64,000 bases of DNA. Origin: Rhipicephalus microplus (taxonomy: Eukaryota > Arthropoda > Arachnida > Ixodida > Ixodidae). Below the pieces are notes generated by a model. It saw only the letters and a list, made by a program, of their open reading frames with translations. It was not told where the DNA came from and searched no databases. Positions 23,283-35,243 of this stretch are shown in pieces. The translations under genes were made by a program, and so were the position numbers. The stretch is from positions 95,435,239-95,499,238 of the forward strand of contig NC_134705.1 in assembly GCF_043290135.1 (NCBI RefSeq), read 5' to 3'. How positions within the stretch are numbered: position 1 is the first letter of the stretch; the number at the start of each line of letters is the position of its first letter.

Positions 23283-24215
23283 ATAAATAGATAGATAGAT
23301 ACGCTCACAGTTGCTGAAGTTCGCTAAGAAAGTGTACGCATTTAGAAGCGGAGCGCAGTGTGAGCATGTATTAACAGCGTGGCGCCTCCTGGCGGACTCC
23401 CTGCGCCCAAAGTAGGGATCGTTTCAAGGCAAGGGGCGCTTGCTTTTTCAGGTCGAATCCACCAATTTTCGCCGAGTAACGAAAGTTACTCTGTTGAGTA
23501 AATATGACGAAGGCGTTCCTCCAGAACTGCCCATAGAACATACAAAAAGCATTCTCAATGTTCTATTGAAATAGGCTTGCTCCGCATGAAGCGGAAGGAA
23601 GTATTACCAGAAGGGCCTCCAATATTCGGGTGTATGACACTATAGCGAGATAGGAAGACGGGACAGTGGCCAACGTGGTCGTGTCGTTCTCTCGCCACTT
23701 TATTCCACCCTGAAGCGGAGCCGCGTGGCTTTCCACATCCGACACACCAAGTGCGCTAGCTTGTTCTCTACCGCTCGCGCCTCGAGCTGTCGTGTGAGCT
23801 GCACGAGAGGCGCAGCGCGGTGGCTAGAAAAATGACAATGATGATGAATGGCGTTGATGATGACGCTACAACACTATTAAAGGCTCATTCACACCGAAGG
23901 AGTCTCGGCAAAGCGGTCAAGCAGGCATTTTTGAAGTGGAGAGGTGGCGACTTCGCGAACCTGTTCAGACCACAAGCCTTCTTCGGCTGGCCGCGCGTTG
24001 AAAATGGCGGGCATCTCGCTCTTTTGTGCATGTGTCGTATGACGTGGCGATGCCTCTCCCAGACATACACCACACCTGCACTGCCTGCCATTCTGATTGG
24101 CTGCGGCAAGGCGGTGAGCCTTGGCAGGCGGCAAAAATTGCTTCAAGAGCGATTGCCCTATATGCCTAGTTTGAAATTCGAAGCATTTCTTAGCGAACTT
24201 CGGCGACTTTGAGCA

Positions 24216-24293
<78 letters not shown>
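23283..24293. mobile_element. inverted-repeat element capped by GATA/TATC microsatellites
   Basis: The left end is (GATA)n then a sequence containing gaagttcgctaagaaa (about 23315-23330). The right end has its exact complement, tttcttagcgaacttc (about 24186-24201), followed by a 79-bp (TATC)n array at 24215-24293. Arms of about 60 bp match imperfectly beyond this core. The interior has no transposase motif. It includes ggctcattcacacc-like sequence seen in arthropod MITEs. A non-autonomous DNA transposon whose ends seed microsatellites is the simplest reading. Confidence 0.6.
24215..24293. repeat. (TATC)n microsatellite
   Basis: About twenty uninterrupted TATC units. It forms the right cap of the inverted-repeat element, complementary to the shorter GATA run at 23287-23300. 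Confidence 0.97.
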
Positions 24294-24342
24294 GTAGTGA
24301 ACTGGCACCCACGCATTCGTAGCAAACGTCTGACACTTATTA

Positions 24343-24863
24343 GGGGCGAAGCTTCTTATGGCGTGGGTTGTGAGTCCCCCGTTGTCGTAGTGCGTAGCCT
24401 GTGGAATATAACCGCACACCAGTGGCACGTCTATGCCCTCGGGCGCATATCCGCATGTCCACATGTTACAAAAAACGTAGCACGGCGTCGTTATTACGCG
24501 CTCGGTGTTGACAAAGCGCTGACAGCAGAAATATGGTACATACTTTCGTTTAGTCCTTGGATTGTCCGCTGGATGGCGGTACTTGCATATGATGAATAAA
24601 CGATGAAGAGAAGCGAGATGGCGCTACGTGAAGTGTTCACTAGATAGACGAACGGACACATGAGTAGAAGCACAGACAGACAAACAAACACACGGACGGG
24701 CTGATGGCTGCATGGTCGCACGCACAGGCAGACGCATGTACAGATGCACGAACAGACGTTTGAACGAACGCACGTGCAGAGGAACTGATGCACGAACGGG
24801 CACACGTACGGACGGACGATCGCAAAGAAGAAAAAACGGATGGATTGAGGAACGCTTCGCCCC
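24343..24863 (+). mobile_element. dispersed repeat with GGGGCGAAGC terminal inverted repeats, copy A
   Basis: Begins ggggcgaagcttcttatgg and ends aacgcttcgcccc. Internally it has a conserved block (ccttgga..., ccgctggatggcggt, gaagcgagatgg) followed by a GGAC/GAACG-rich minisatellite (about 24645-24840). The same structure occurs in opposite orientation at 60984-61726. The minisatellite accounts for open frames on both strands here. The element encodes nothing recognisable and is probably non-autonomous. Confidence 0.7.
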
Positions 24864-26480
24864 AATCATCATCATTCATTCCGTTGGTATGCTGTGATTT
24901 TTTAACATCATTTTCGCGTGCAAAAGAGGTGTCCTAATTGCACTTGTCGCATTTAGAAGATCCGCTTCGGAAGCAGAAAAAGAGAAAATGACATTAAAAA
25001 GATGAGAGGGGGTTAGGTTCGAGACGGAAATGTTTGCTCATCACCAAATCCAGAAAAAAAAACTGTGCCTACATGGCTACTTTTAGTATAAGCAAATCCG
25101 CATTTTTATTTGAAAACAGCAAATGTACCTCACTAAGCTCAAAAGAAATGCCTTCATCTTACCACTCCCCTCCCATGCATTGTCCAAATTTTTAGCGCTT
25201 TTCAACACGTTCAGCTTTTTTGTGTGTTTTCATTTTGCTATAAAAAATAGGTACACTATCTTGAAGCAGCATTCGGCATTTTGTTTAGGCGAGAAACTTC
25301 TGTAATAACCTTAGCGAGGAAAAAAAAGCAGATTAGCGGATGCTAGCGAGGAAGGCAGAGTGTAAATCTCATTATTCAGCGTCGCACTGCCACCACCAGA
25401 CGACTTGCTATATCTCGCAAGATATCGTTTTTCATTTCTCAATCCTGGAACCAGCGAAGCGTATGCGAGAAAAGACATTAGGATTGGAAGGGAGTGTGCA
25501 ACTGCCGCTAATTAGTACGCATCTATTTTTTGCTTTCATTTTCACTGCTTAAGTTGTGGATTTTTCTCATTTGGAAGTTTTTACGGAGCTCATTCACTAC
25601 CAACATTACGTCCAGTACACCGGCTAATTTGTAAGAATGGTGATGTTATCTCACTGTTTTGGTTGTGTGAGAAATTCCTTGTGGTTCTAACTTCATATTT
25701 TCACTTCGCCGTGAAACGGCAAAAAAAGGGTGACCCACATTTTTTTTTTTTGTTTTTAAGGTGCTTCGAACATTTTTCATTTGTAGGGCACGTAATAGTT
25801 TTGTCCGGCCTAAGGCATTTTATTATTTATAGCGGGAGAACATGTGCTTATGTGGCTTCAGAAACTTATCTTTTAACGTATTGATCCTAAATAGCTCCAA
25901 ATGGATAATTCAATCACCTTGTGCGTAGAGACGCTTTCATCTTGGAGGAGACTTGTAGCACAGCGCCGCAGTGACAACTGTTATGGCAACATCTTCAGTT
26001 TGTCGGTACATCACTGGCCTTCGTGTCAGTGGTATCAAATTGACAAAAAATTGGCAGATCCCACGCAAAGTGGGAATCAATTAAATGCGAAGCAAGAATG
26101 AGGAAGGTTGATATGTCACTTCAAAATCACCGCAACGTTGCGAGGTGGAGGTATATCATGCCGTAAAAGACTTCCGTGTCATCATTAGTGTGTACCACCC
26201 AAATAAAAGAATATTTGAAGCAGATTTCTTCGACGCTTAGAGTAATCACCAAAGACAGCAATTCTCAAGGCACAGAACCATTTCATTGGTTTTCGCTTAT
26301 AAGAACTAGAACATAGGACGGGTTTCCCGGAGCCTCTGGTGCTCCCTACGGTATTATTGCAGTTAATATCAGACCCCACCGTTGTGGCGGAGATAGTACA
26401 AAAGCAGATGCCGTACCATCAAAGTGATCCGAAGGCTCAGCCTTATGCTAAATCTAAATGCTAATCGCGACTGCGGTATC
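24864..26480. other. non-coding stretch
   Basis: AT-rich, with several homopolymers (T-run near 25740). Short frames have no motif. The last 370 bases, 26105-26480, precede a LINE endonuclease and might include ORF1 remnants, but I could not recognise any. Confidence 0.35.
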
Positions 26481-26489
26481 AAACACCGA

Positions 26490-29400
26490 CTTTCGTGTCT
26501 GGAAGTAGAACTGCTACAGATTCAAAAAAGAAGGAAGCGGTGCTAGCTCAATACCTCCTAGCATGAGCATCAAAACCACAGGAATTTTTTTTACAAGAAG
26601 CGCTCACGTCCAGCAACACGTTTAGTGGTTATGGGTCCTTTGAACGCGCAAAGAATGATGACAGAGGCGTCGTTACTTTGGTCAAAGAGGGCATCACAGT
26701 CATTGATCATAAAGACATGGATAGGCGCTCTTATGCCGAATATATCTGTACAGACCTCTTACCGGGTGAACACATGCGCACGTGATTGCTTAGCCCCAAC
26801 GTATACAGTTCGCCAAGACGACAAGACGAGCGCTTATACGGCTTCATAGGCCAAGCAGCAAAAATGGCTACGATGTCAGCATATTCCTCATACTAGCCGG
26901 CAACTTTAACGCACCTCACTCCACGTCGGGCTACGTCAGAGACTCACCCAGAGGGGCTTCGTATGCAAGGCTATATGGCACTTCAATCTCACGCTACTCA
27001 TGAACCCCGGCTTCCCCACTCGTTTAGGCAATTCGGTAACGAAACCCCCGACCCCAGATTTTTCTCTGGTCACCTACGGTGGCAAGTCGACAGGGCGAAA
27101 CATGAGAGAAGATCTTGGTTCCGACCATTTCACTATCGAAATGACACTGCATGCTCAATGCAAAACCACCAGAATACTGTGCATCATTGATTGGGACTTC
27201 TTCCGCCCCATCAGAATTGATGAAGCCCCTCCTAGCAACCACACAGGGTGAATAGATGCCCTCTTTTCTGATTTCTCTGCCTCCACTAACGAGTCAGAAA
27301 CAGAATAAAATTTTGCAACCATGGGCAGCCACTTAGCGCACCTTTTTGAAGCTAGAATGCCTCTAGAAAAACCCTGGCTAAAAAACAATCTGAAGAGATC
27401 ACCAAGAAAATGCATTGCCAAGATCAATGCCCCAATTGCGTCGTACACTGAAGTGCTAGAACAGAAACACTGGATGGAAACATGCGACAAGGTCGACGGG
27501 CAGATGAGGTTAGGCGGCAAGTAGAACTTGCTTAAACACTTTCTGAAACCCACCGACACTCGAGTTCCTCAGAGATCAGCCATGGAGATACTTGCTCACC
27601 AAGCACTCGCTCATCGTAGCGAAGACTGGACCATGAAATATCTCGGCGAAATTCATCTTCCTCATCCACTCCACCAACCGGCTACACAGGAAGTGATTCC
27701 GACGAGCTGGACGGCAACATACCGGAATGGGAAGTTACGTCCTCACAAACTCAACAGCACCTCGGCGCCAGGCACTGACCACGTGACGAACCGCATGCTC
27801 AGGAACTTTGACGACAAATCAGTCACCTTCTTGACAAATTTATTCAACAAACATTGAAAAAAAAGTCATATACACACGAGTGAAAGCACGCCACAATCAT
27901 AGTGATACGCGGACCTGGTAAGAAATGTACAACAAAAATCTTAGACCGATCTCGCTTACATCATGTGTCGTGCCATAAACATGTCATAAACGACAGGGCC
28001 TCTAACTACATAGAGTGCACTGACCTCTTCCCAACGAACATAAGTAGCTTTCGCCCACATCGTTCAACGCATGACGCCATGCTTCTTATCAAATCACAGG
28101 TCATTGACGCTTCTACAAGATATTCCAGAGTCATTTTGGCTCTGGATATCAAAAAAGTGTTTGATATCATACTCCACGACCGAATTCTCGAAGCCATCTT
28201 CGAGATGGCTCCCGGTAAGCGTTTCTTTAATTTCGTAAGGCAGTTACTGTCAGATAGAACTGCAACCACCAGGCTAGGGGAGATGGAATCAGGCACGTTT
28301 CATCTATAGGCAACATGGACACTCCTCAAAGGCAGTGATCTCGCCTTTCTTTTTAACATAGGTATGACAGCTCTAGCTAGGGTTTTTTTATAACAACAAT
28401 GACATCTGCTCCACGTTCTATGCCGGCAACATCACCCTTTGGTCTCTGGGTGGCTTGGTGTACCATACCAACAGTACGCTCCAAGAAACTGTACGCACGG
28501 TCGAGGAACACATTTCTCGTATGAACCTCGCGCTATTAGACAACAAGTCCGAGCTTCTTGTGTACCGACATATTCGCATGCGACAACGCCCTAATAGATG
28601 GGTACCAACCCAGGAGGTCGACATACACCTGTTCACAAAGAGTGGCACGGAAATCCCCCGCAGAGAAATTATACGCGTTCTAGGCATGTTCATCTCTGAG
28701 AACGGCAGGAATTCAGCTACGATACAGAAGCTGCACGAGCAGGCTGCTGCCACCGTTTGGCTTATTCAAAGGATCTCAGGTAGACGAGGAGGCATTAAGG
28801 AGGACAACGTTTTCCGGCTATTCCATGCCTTCCTTTAAAGTCATATCATTTACGTCGCTTCGATGCACGCTTGGACTACTGCCGAGAAGGCCAAACTAGC
28901 AGTCTTGATTCGACAGACTGTCAAAGAGGTACTTAAGACTCTCTTCTCGAACGAGTACCATGAGACTCGAAGCATTGGGTGTACATAACAGGTTTGAGGA
29001 ATAAAGCGAAGCGCAGTGCGCTGCCCCGATTTTCAGGCTTTTACGAACTACAGCCGGCAAGGTGATTCTATTCAGAGCTGGCACCACTCTCACTTGCCTA
29101 AACAGAGCACAGCTCCTTTTGCAGACACCGTAAGAGGGACAATAAGGGTTCATCCACTTCCCCAAAACATGAAGCCGGTACATAATCATGGTAGAAGAAG
29201 AGCGAGAGCTAAAGCCCTTAAATGGTCTATTTTAAATGGTAAAAGCCTATTTTAAATGGTAAAAGCCTATTTAAAAAGCCTATTTTAAATGATAGAAGCG
29301 AACACGCGCTCTTTGTAGACGCATCTAGGTCGGCCGCACCGTTAGTGCCGTCTCTGTGAGGACCAAGTCCGTCGGGGTAGCCGAGAAGGCGGCCACTGCT

Positions 29401-30110
29401 CTAGCGCTAACGACTGGTGATCCGTTTCCTGTCCTTTTTGAATTCCTGACGGCCAACAGGTCATTGGATGCCATCCAAATCTATTTGGCTGCTTACAGAA
29501 TTCTCACTAACGGCACAGTATTTCCTCATGAGTTGACGCTGTTCCCAGACCACATGGGAGCCTCCATCGCCTGCCTCACCAACCCCAACGAAATGGCTCA
29601 CGCTCGGACACGAGGACATATTCTCCGCCCCGGGCTAACGAGCCCGCCACATACTGCGGGGGAGGGAAGTGGTGATGGCGCCGACGGTGACCCGTGGACC
29701 CCAGTTCATGAATTATGTTCGCACTACAGGTTAGCAAATTGTTTCCGGATCCACACAGAGAGCTAACAAGGAGACAACAGGTAGCCTGAATTCCGACTCC
29801 TCCAATCTGGATACTTCCCGTCGCCGGCAACGATGGCGCTGTATACAGAAATTTCCCTTAACTGCTCGGCATGCGACCAGCTCGCCATCTTCACTCATTA
29901 CAAGTGGCGGTGCCCTTGCTTACGCGTTTCATCAAGTCAGCATCACGTCTTCGAAACAGACTTCTTGGAATGTATCACAAGTCCACACCTTGCGAAACAA
30001 CTCAAGGAAATCCAGGGAGTCTGTGAAGCGATCAGGAACCTCTGGTCCCCGACCCCGTCACGGGTGCGGCCCTCGGTAGGTTTTCAGGAACCTTATTCCC
30101 AGGACGCGAC
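26490..30110 (+). pseudogene. LINE ORF2 remnant (endonuclease, RT, RNase H, C-terminal finger)
   Basis: Endonuclease: FFLQEALTSSNTF (Glu) near 26590, DDRGVVTLVKEGITVIDH near 26660, AGNFNAP near 26900 (the usual Asp reads Asn) and EDLGSDHFTIE near 27110. RT: STSAPGTDHVTNRML near 27760, ALDIKKVFDIILHD near 28145 (motif A) and, at the catalytic site, FYAGN at 28416-28430 in place of F/Y-A-D-D, so both Asp are lost. An RT C-terminal piece lies at 28455-28838. RNase H: VDASRSAA near 29320 and NPNEMAHARTRG near 29583. C-terminal finger: CSACDQLAIFTHYKWRCPC near 29870. The enzyme would carry out target-primed reverse transcription; this copy is dead. Confidence 0.75.
29220..29300. repeat. short tandem repeat inside the LINE
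   Basis: The unit tattttaaatggtaaaagcc is repeated about three to four times with small variations between the RT and RNase H regions of the decayed LINE. It adds to the frame damage. Confidence 0.8.
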
Positions 30111-30117
30111 TAAAGTT

Positions 30118-30121
30118 CACC

Positions 30122-30189
<68 letters not shown>

Positions 30190-30249
30190 CGTCCGTCCGT
30201 CCGTCCATCCATCTGTCTGTCTGTCTGTCCGTCCGTCCGTCCGTCTGTC

Positions 30250-30281
<32 letters not shown>

Positions 30282-30326
30282 CGTCCGTCCATCCATCCGT
30301 CCGTCCGTCCGTCCGTCCGTCCGTCC

Positions 30327-30360
<34 letters not shown>

Positions 30361-30453
30361 ATGTATGTATGTATGTATGTATGTATGTATGTATGTATGT
30401 ATGTATGTATGTATGTATGTATGTATGTATGTATGTATGTATGTATGTATGCC

Positions 30454-30488
<35 letters not shown>
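30118..30488. repeat. compound tetranucleotide microsatellite (CTGT/CCGT/ATGT)
   Basis: About 370 bp: CTGT units, then interspersed CCGT/CTGT/CCAT blocks, then CCGT, CTGT, about 23 ATGT units (30358-30450) and a final CTGT block. All frames are open because the repeat lacks stops. The predicted 150-220 codon proteins over it are artefacts. It starts where the LINE C-terminus ends, consistent with expansion of a LINE 3' tail. Confidence 0.97.
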
Positions 30489-31994
30489 TGCGAACCGCGT
30501 TTGAACCGTCGGACAATATCGTTTTTCTGAAACAAAACTATGGCGCAGTTGTTTTTGACACGAACTCCCCATGATCGGAAATACCACACTGCACTTGGGA
30601 ACTCGCCTTCACAAAGCGTTTCTCGTTTGACAGCTGAGAAAACTTCCAAAGGAGTAGGGGAGCCTTGGTTTAGTGCCTGTATACGTGCTTAGTTATCATC
30701 ATTGTAAAAAAAGAACACAAACTTCGTTAGAAAACGGAGCACCAAATGTTTTTAATTTTATAGTACATATCAGCTAATAATGTTCATTCAATGATGTTAT
30801 CGATATATTTGATGCGCTGAGGTGTCTTTCAGTGGCCTTAGTTTGGCTTAACAGCGTTCTAGTTTTTAAGTGTGAAGTTGTCTGAATCGTAAGAGCTCTA
30901 ACGAGTTTTTTTTAGATTTAGCGTAATGTGAATGCAGTCTTCATCTCTATTGTTTTAGATTTTAAAAGGAGAGATTGGCGCCAATGCGTCGTGCAGCTAC
31001 TACTCTTGTCTTTTGTAATACCTACCTCTTCAAAATACAGAACAAGCACAGAGCTATACAATGGCACAAAGAACAACACTCACGCACTACTTCTACTTTT
31101 TATGGGCTGAAAGGTGTTCAAACAACACAAATATTTACGAAACCGATACTCACGAAAACCTCCTTTCAGCAGGCAACATCAAAATGTACAGGGACGTTTT
31201 CACAGCCAAACATCAGTCACGCATTGTCCATTACGGCAGCACTATAGCCAGGACAGTGATATTATCACAAGAACAAATTGCGCATACTCTCAATTATTTC
31301 TGGTTTTATTTTGTCCCGGAAAAGCTAGTTGTTAGGTATGCTTCAAAATTCTGTATCACTTTGCCACACTTAGGCTTCATCAATGTTTTTTTCTAAACTA
31401 CATCATTTGGATACACGCACTCTTTCATAGGACTCGTGTTTTATGCTGCTTAATATTGGTAGTTGTACGCTAAGCACATTTCGGCTTAAATTGCTTAATT
31501 ACAATTGTATATGCGCTTGCAAAACAAAAATATGCACGCTCGTTTTCTTTGAGCAGCTTTAATATACAAGACGCAACTGTTACATGCCAGTTTTGTTTGA
31601 AAGCAGCATTGCGTGGGGCTACGTGATGTGCGAAGCACTGGATTCAGACTGGACCTTTAATTCACTGACACGTGTATTTTCTCTGATTAACATTGATTTA
31701 AGGTGTTCAAGCCGTTACTTAAACACAATCAATTTTATCTCATTGTTCTTTCAATCTCAAATTTGTAATTTCAGTTAGGGAGCAGAGTCTCAGTTTCACA
31801 TATACGTGTAGTTTTCAGAACAATAGGCGAACATTCATTTCGAGGTTAAGCAGCTTCTTTTCGTACTTTGTATGAGAAGTGGTAGTTAATAATAAATTGG
31901 TTAAATGGAGCCAGATACGCACGTCTACAGCCTGCAACCGTTTTCCTTTCACGCTTTTCATTTCAGTTTATGACATATTTTGTTCTATCTTACA
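30489..31994. other. non-coding stretch
   Basis: AT-rich. Frames up to 111 codons (31061-31396) lack any recognisable domain and have unbiased composition. Nothing identified. Confidence 0.4.
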
Positions 31995-33115
31995 TAATTA
32001 TTTTACTTCATCATCATCATCATCATCATCAACATCATCAGCCTGAGTACGTACACTGCAGGACAAAGGCCTCTCCCATGTTCCGCCAGTTAACCCGGTC
32101 CTGTGCTTGCTGCTGCCAATTTATACCTGCAAACTTCTTAATCTCATCTGCCCACCTAACTTTCTGTCTCCCGCAAACCCGCTTGCCTACTCTTGGAATC
32201 CAGTTAGTTACCCTTAACGACCAGCGGTTATCCTGTCTACGCGCTACATGCCCGGCCCATGTCCATTTCTTCTTCTTGATTTCAGCTATGATATCCTTAA
32301 CCCCCGTTAGTTCCCTAATCCACTCTACTCTCTTCTTGTCTCTTAAGGTTACACCTACCATTTTTCTTTCCATTGTTCGCTGCGTCGTCCTCAATTTAAG
32401 CTGAACCCTCTTTGTAAGTCTCCAGGTTTCGGCTCCGTAGCTAAGTACCGGCAAGATACAGCTGTTATATACCTTCCTCTTGAGGGATAGTGGCAATCTA
32501 CCTGTCATAATTTGAGAGTGCTTGCCAAATGTGCTCCTCCTATTCTTATTCTTCTAGTTACTTCAATCTCGTGGTTCGGCTTCGCGGTTATTACCTGCCC
32601 TAAGTAGACATAGTCTTTTACAATTTGAAGTGCGCTATTACCTATCTCGAAGCGCTGCTCTTTTGCGAGGTTGTTGTACATTACTTTCGTTATCTGCTGA
32701 TTCATTTTAAGACCCACCTTTCTGCTCTCCTTGTCTAACTCCGTAATCATGTGTTGCAATTCGTCCCCTGAGTTACTCAGTAATGCAATGTCATCGGCGA
32801 AGCGCAGGTTACTAAGGTACTCTCCATTAACTCTCATCCCTAACTGTTCCCATTCTAGGCTTCTGAAAACCTCCTGTAAGCACGCGGTAAATAGCATTGG
32901 GGAAATTGTGTCCCCCGGCCTCACACCCTTCTTGATTGGTATTCTGTTGCTTTCTTTATGAAGCACTATGGTAGCAGTTGATTCCCTGTAGATTTCTTTT
33001 AGGATGTTTATATATACTTCATCGACGCCCTGATTCCTCAGTGTCTGCATGACGGCTGATATTTCTACTGAATCAAACCTCTCTCGTAATCTATGAAGGC
33101 TATGTATAGTGGTAT
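31995..33115 (-). mobile_element. 5'-truncated RTE-like LINE
   Basis: The element reads leftward and ends in a (TGATGA)n-type tail (plus strand tcatcatcat, about 32009-32038), the simple-repeat 3' end typical of RTE-clade LINEs. It holds the RT from motif A to the C-terminal tail. The sequence breaks off near 33115 just upstream of IAFIDYE, so the endonuclease is missing, as expected from incomplete reverse transcription. Two frameshifts are visible. Confidence 0.85.
32038..33115 (-). pseudogene. RTE reverse transcriptase, partial, frameshifted
   Basis: From the 5' side: AFIDYER (motif A Asp), then a one-base shift into FDSVEISAVMQTLRNQG, GVRPGDTISPMLF (motif B) and NLRFADDIALLS (motif C, catalytic ADD intact), followed by the thumb to RRIRIGG (32505-33131). 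After a frameshift near 32508 the frame continues as GRLPLSLKRKVYNSCILPVLSYGAETW, the RTE C-terminal signature WAGHVARRQDNRWS and GRQKVRWADEIKKFAGINW (32038-32508). The shared tail ties it to the fragment at 875-1062. It is inactive as it stands. Confidence 0.85.
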
Positions 33116-34590
33116 GCAAAAACAGCCACAAACAGTTGGCGCCGCAAAAGCAAGGTAATTTTATGTAGCATGCAAGCCCTCAACAAGGCAGGAGTGTTTA
33201 CTCAAAGATTACGTCCTAGCTTTAGCCAGTGAACATTTTTCTAAATTCACCACTTCTGTTAGTGCGCTCGCTCGAGCTTCAAGCAATTTGCAAACGGCCC
33301 AGATATTACTGATAATAGCTGCACTTTTCACAAAATCTCACTCGTGGCACAAAGAAAACCTAACAACGCGAGCAGCGACTGAATTTCTTCAGCCAAGAAA
33401 GAATATCCCCGCAAACGTGCTGTGAAGCATTTCAGACAGTTTTCTTTCGTGTGAAGCAATCCACGAAAACAGTACGCGAAGTGAAGAGCACCAAAAAGAT
33501 CTCTGCGCTGAACAGCACAATGCCAGAAACATTAGGCTAAGACAAATGCGGCAATACGCACTTGACATAGTATTGATAGCGTTCGTACCTATCAGCAGCC
33601 AAGTTGCGAGGCAGTCGAAACAAGCGAAACGACGATGCTCGCCAGGCACGTTATCGCACATCTTTTATGGCATCTCCCTGCTGCTGCCCCTACTTCTTCA
33701 TTGCCGCGAATTTTCATGAACACGGAGCGTGACAACGTTGCCGTCGCTTCGACGCCATGTGCACTTGTCTCACGTCCAATTCATGCCTGGTCCCAGCCCG
33801 ACGTTGTCGCACCGTGCAATCGCCGACAATAAAGACGGATACAGGCCACTGTCACATACGCAAAAACACGTAGACGCATGCACTAGAAAATGTACTCTTG
33901 TGAATAACTAGTACGCGTGTTTCCTTGAAGCATTGAGTGATGTGTTGCCATCTTACTGCTGGGGCGAAGCTGCGTATAGCTGAGCCGCTTGTTGGTCCGA
34001 GTGACAACCCTTATCATTTTTATGATACTCTATGGACATACGCCCACGAACACGCCTGAGGGAGGCGCATGTTGAGTTGGCAAAAAGACAGCACGACAAT
34101 CACGCTGACGTCGCTGCACTGCAAAAATGTTGAGTGCGTGGCGGCACTGACGTGCTCGCTTGCGGTGATGATGATGACGATGAACCTTCAGCTTTGCTGG
34201 CACTCGCCCACAAAGGGAGATCAGCTAAGAACCGGGTGGCAGGATCATCAAGTGTGCTAAGTCAGGCATTCTGGTAGTCTCGTAGCCGTAAATAATAACA
34301 ATAGGCTAACAGGGTAATCTCTTTGTTGCCCTTATGTGGTCGCACACGGTGTTCCCTTGACAACCGCTGCAAATGTCCCACATGCGTTTCCACTGCCACG
34401 CGCGTTCATGTAGCCATTTTTATCAACGCTGCTATCACGCGCTCCGCACTGTCTTCATGCCACGGCCACCGCAAGTGAGCTCGGAGCAAACTCGGCTGCC
34501 ATCCTGCATTGCACCCCAGAAATGTGAGTGGTAAAGGGGGAGATGCAGGTTGAAAGGGGCTTCACTTCCACTGGTTACAAGTGCCTCTAC
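33116..34590. other. non-coding stretch
   Basis: Mixed composition without a recognisable gene. At 33961 the sequence ggggcgaagctgcgta resembles one end of the GGGGCGAAGC repeat family, possibly a fragment. A gatgatgatgacgatga stretch lies near 34165. Confidence 0.35.
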
Positions 34591-34603
34591 CTTTCAAAAG
34601 CAG

Positions 34604-34849
34604 CCCCGCCGCGGTGGTCTAGTGCCTAAGGTACTCGGCTGCTGACCCGCAGGGCGCGCGTTCGAATCCCGGCTGCGGCGGCTGCATTTCCAATGGAGGC
34701 GGAAATGTTGTAGGCCCGTGTGCTCAGATTTGGGTGCACGTTAAAGAACCCCAGGTGGTCAAAATTTCCGGAGCCCTCCACTACGGCGTCTCTCATAATC
34801 ATATAGTGGTTTTGGGACGTTAAACCCCACATATCAATCAATCAATCAT
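34604..34849 (+). mobile_element. tRNA-derived SINE (Ruka-like), full length
   Basis: The 5' head is tRNA-like with an A-box (gcggtggtctagtg) and a B-box (gcgttcgaatcccggct). A conserved body follows (gtgcacgttaaagaacccc, cggagccctccactacggcg, tttgggacgttaaaccccac) and the tail is (ATCA)n. It is flanked by perfect 13-bp direct repeats ctttcaaaagcag at 34591-34603 and 34850-34862, which prove a retroposition event. Pol III would transcribe it from the internal boxes and a LINE partner would mobilise it. The resemblance to the Rhipicephalus Ruka SINE is from knowledge of that family. Confidence 0.9.
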
Positions 34850-34862
34850 CTTTCAAAAGCAG

Positions 34863-35132
34863 ACACAGAGACGTGCACCTTACTTCAACAAATATACAAG
34901 CTAGGTAACTTTTAAGAAATAAATATTAACGGTAGCTATTGAGAGAGAGTTTCATTTTGTTTTAGCTCTCAGCTAGTGATGGTGATAGTGAAGGGCAGTT
35001 TTTTGTCACACTTTTATACCGCGTCTTTGTTTTCTTGTTCTGGCAACATAATAAATTTAAGAAAGGTGGTGCCTGCTACTAATTTATCTTGACAAGTGTC
35101 ATTCAAAAATAAAAGCACCTGTGCAGTGAGGT
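34863..35132. other. short non-coding stretch
   Basis: AT-rich spacer between the SINE and the FHA/RING remnant. No promoter element can be assigned. Confidence 0.3.
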
Positions 35133-35243
35133 TTGAATCAGGGTGGCTTTAATCTCATGGTTTGCTTCATGGACAATTCTCCACAGTGGGTGTGGGTCAT
35201 ACATATAGGCCATCATCATCACAGCGGTGGCAACGTGGAAATT

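Larger units (their letters stand above)
26490..30117 (+). mobile_element. decayed R1-like LINE (plus strand)
   Basis: Endonuclease, RT, RNase H and a C-terminal zinc-finger-like tail occur in the order expected for I/R1-group LINEs. All are broken by frameshifts. The coding tail ends at about 30117, exactly where a long CTGT/CCGT/ATGT microsatellite begins. Sequence style matches the minus-strand LINE at 14.25-18.2 kb, so both probably come from related lineages. Confidence 0.8.

Noticed and set aside
23820..24212. 130-codon plus-strand frame
   Set aside because: It sits inside the GATA-capped inverted-repeat element, is contradicted by overlapping minus-strand frames of similar length and has no motif.
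29833..30649. Long open frames (150-220 codons) on both strands with repeated CLSV or HTYI/TDRQ residues
   Set aside because: They are translations of the CTGT/CCGT/ATGT microsatellite, which has no stop codons in any frame. Only the first part of the plus-strand frame (to about 30110) is real LINE sequence.
35133..35243. Upstream ATG at 35133 as the start of the FHA/RING protein
   Set aside because: The first residues (HHHH, WVWVIH) are low-complexity and unlike FHA proteins; the ATG at 35244 has a better context and is followed by conserved-looking sequence.
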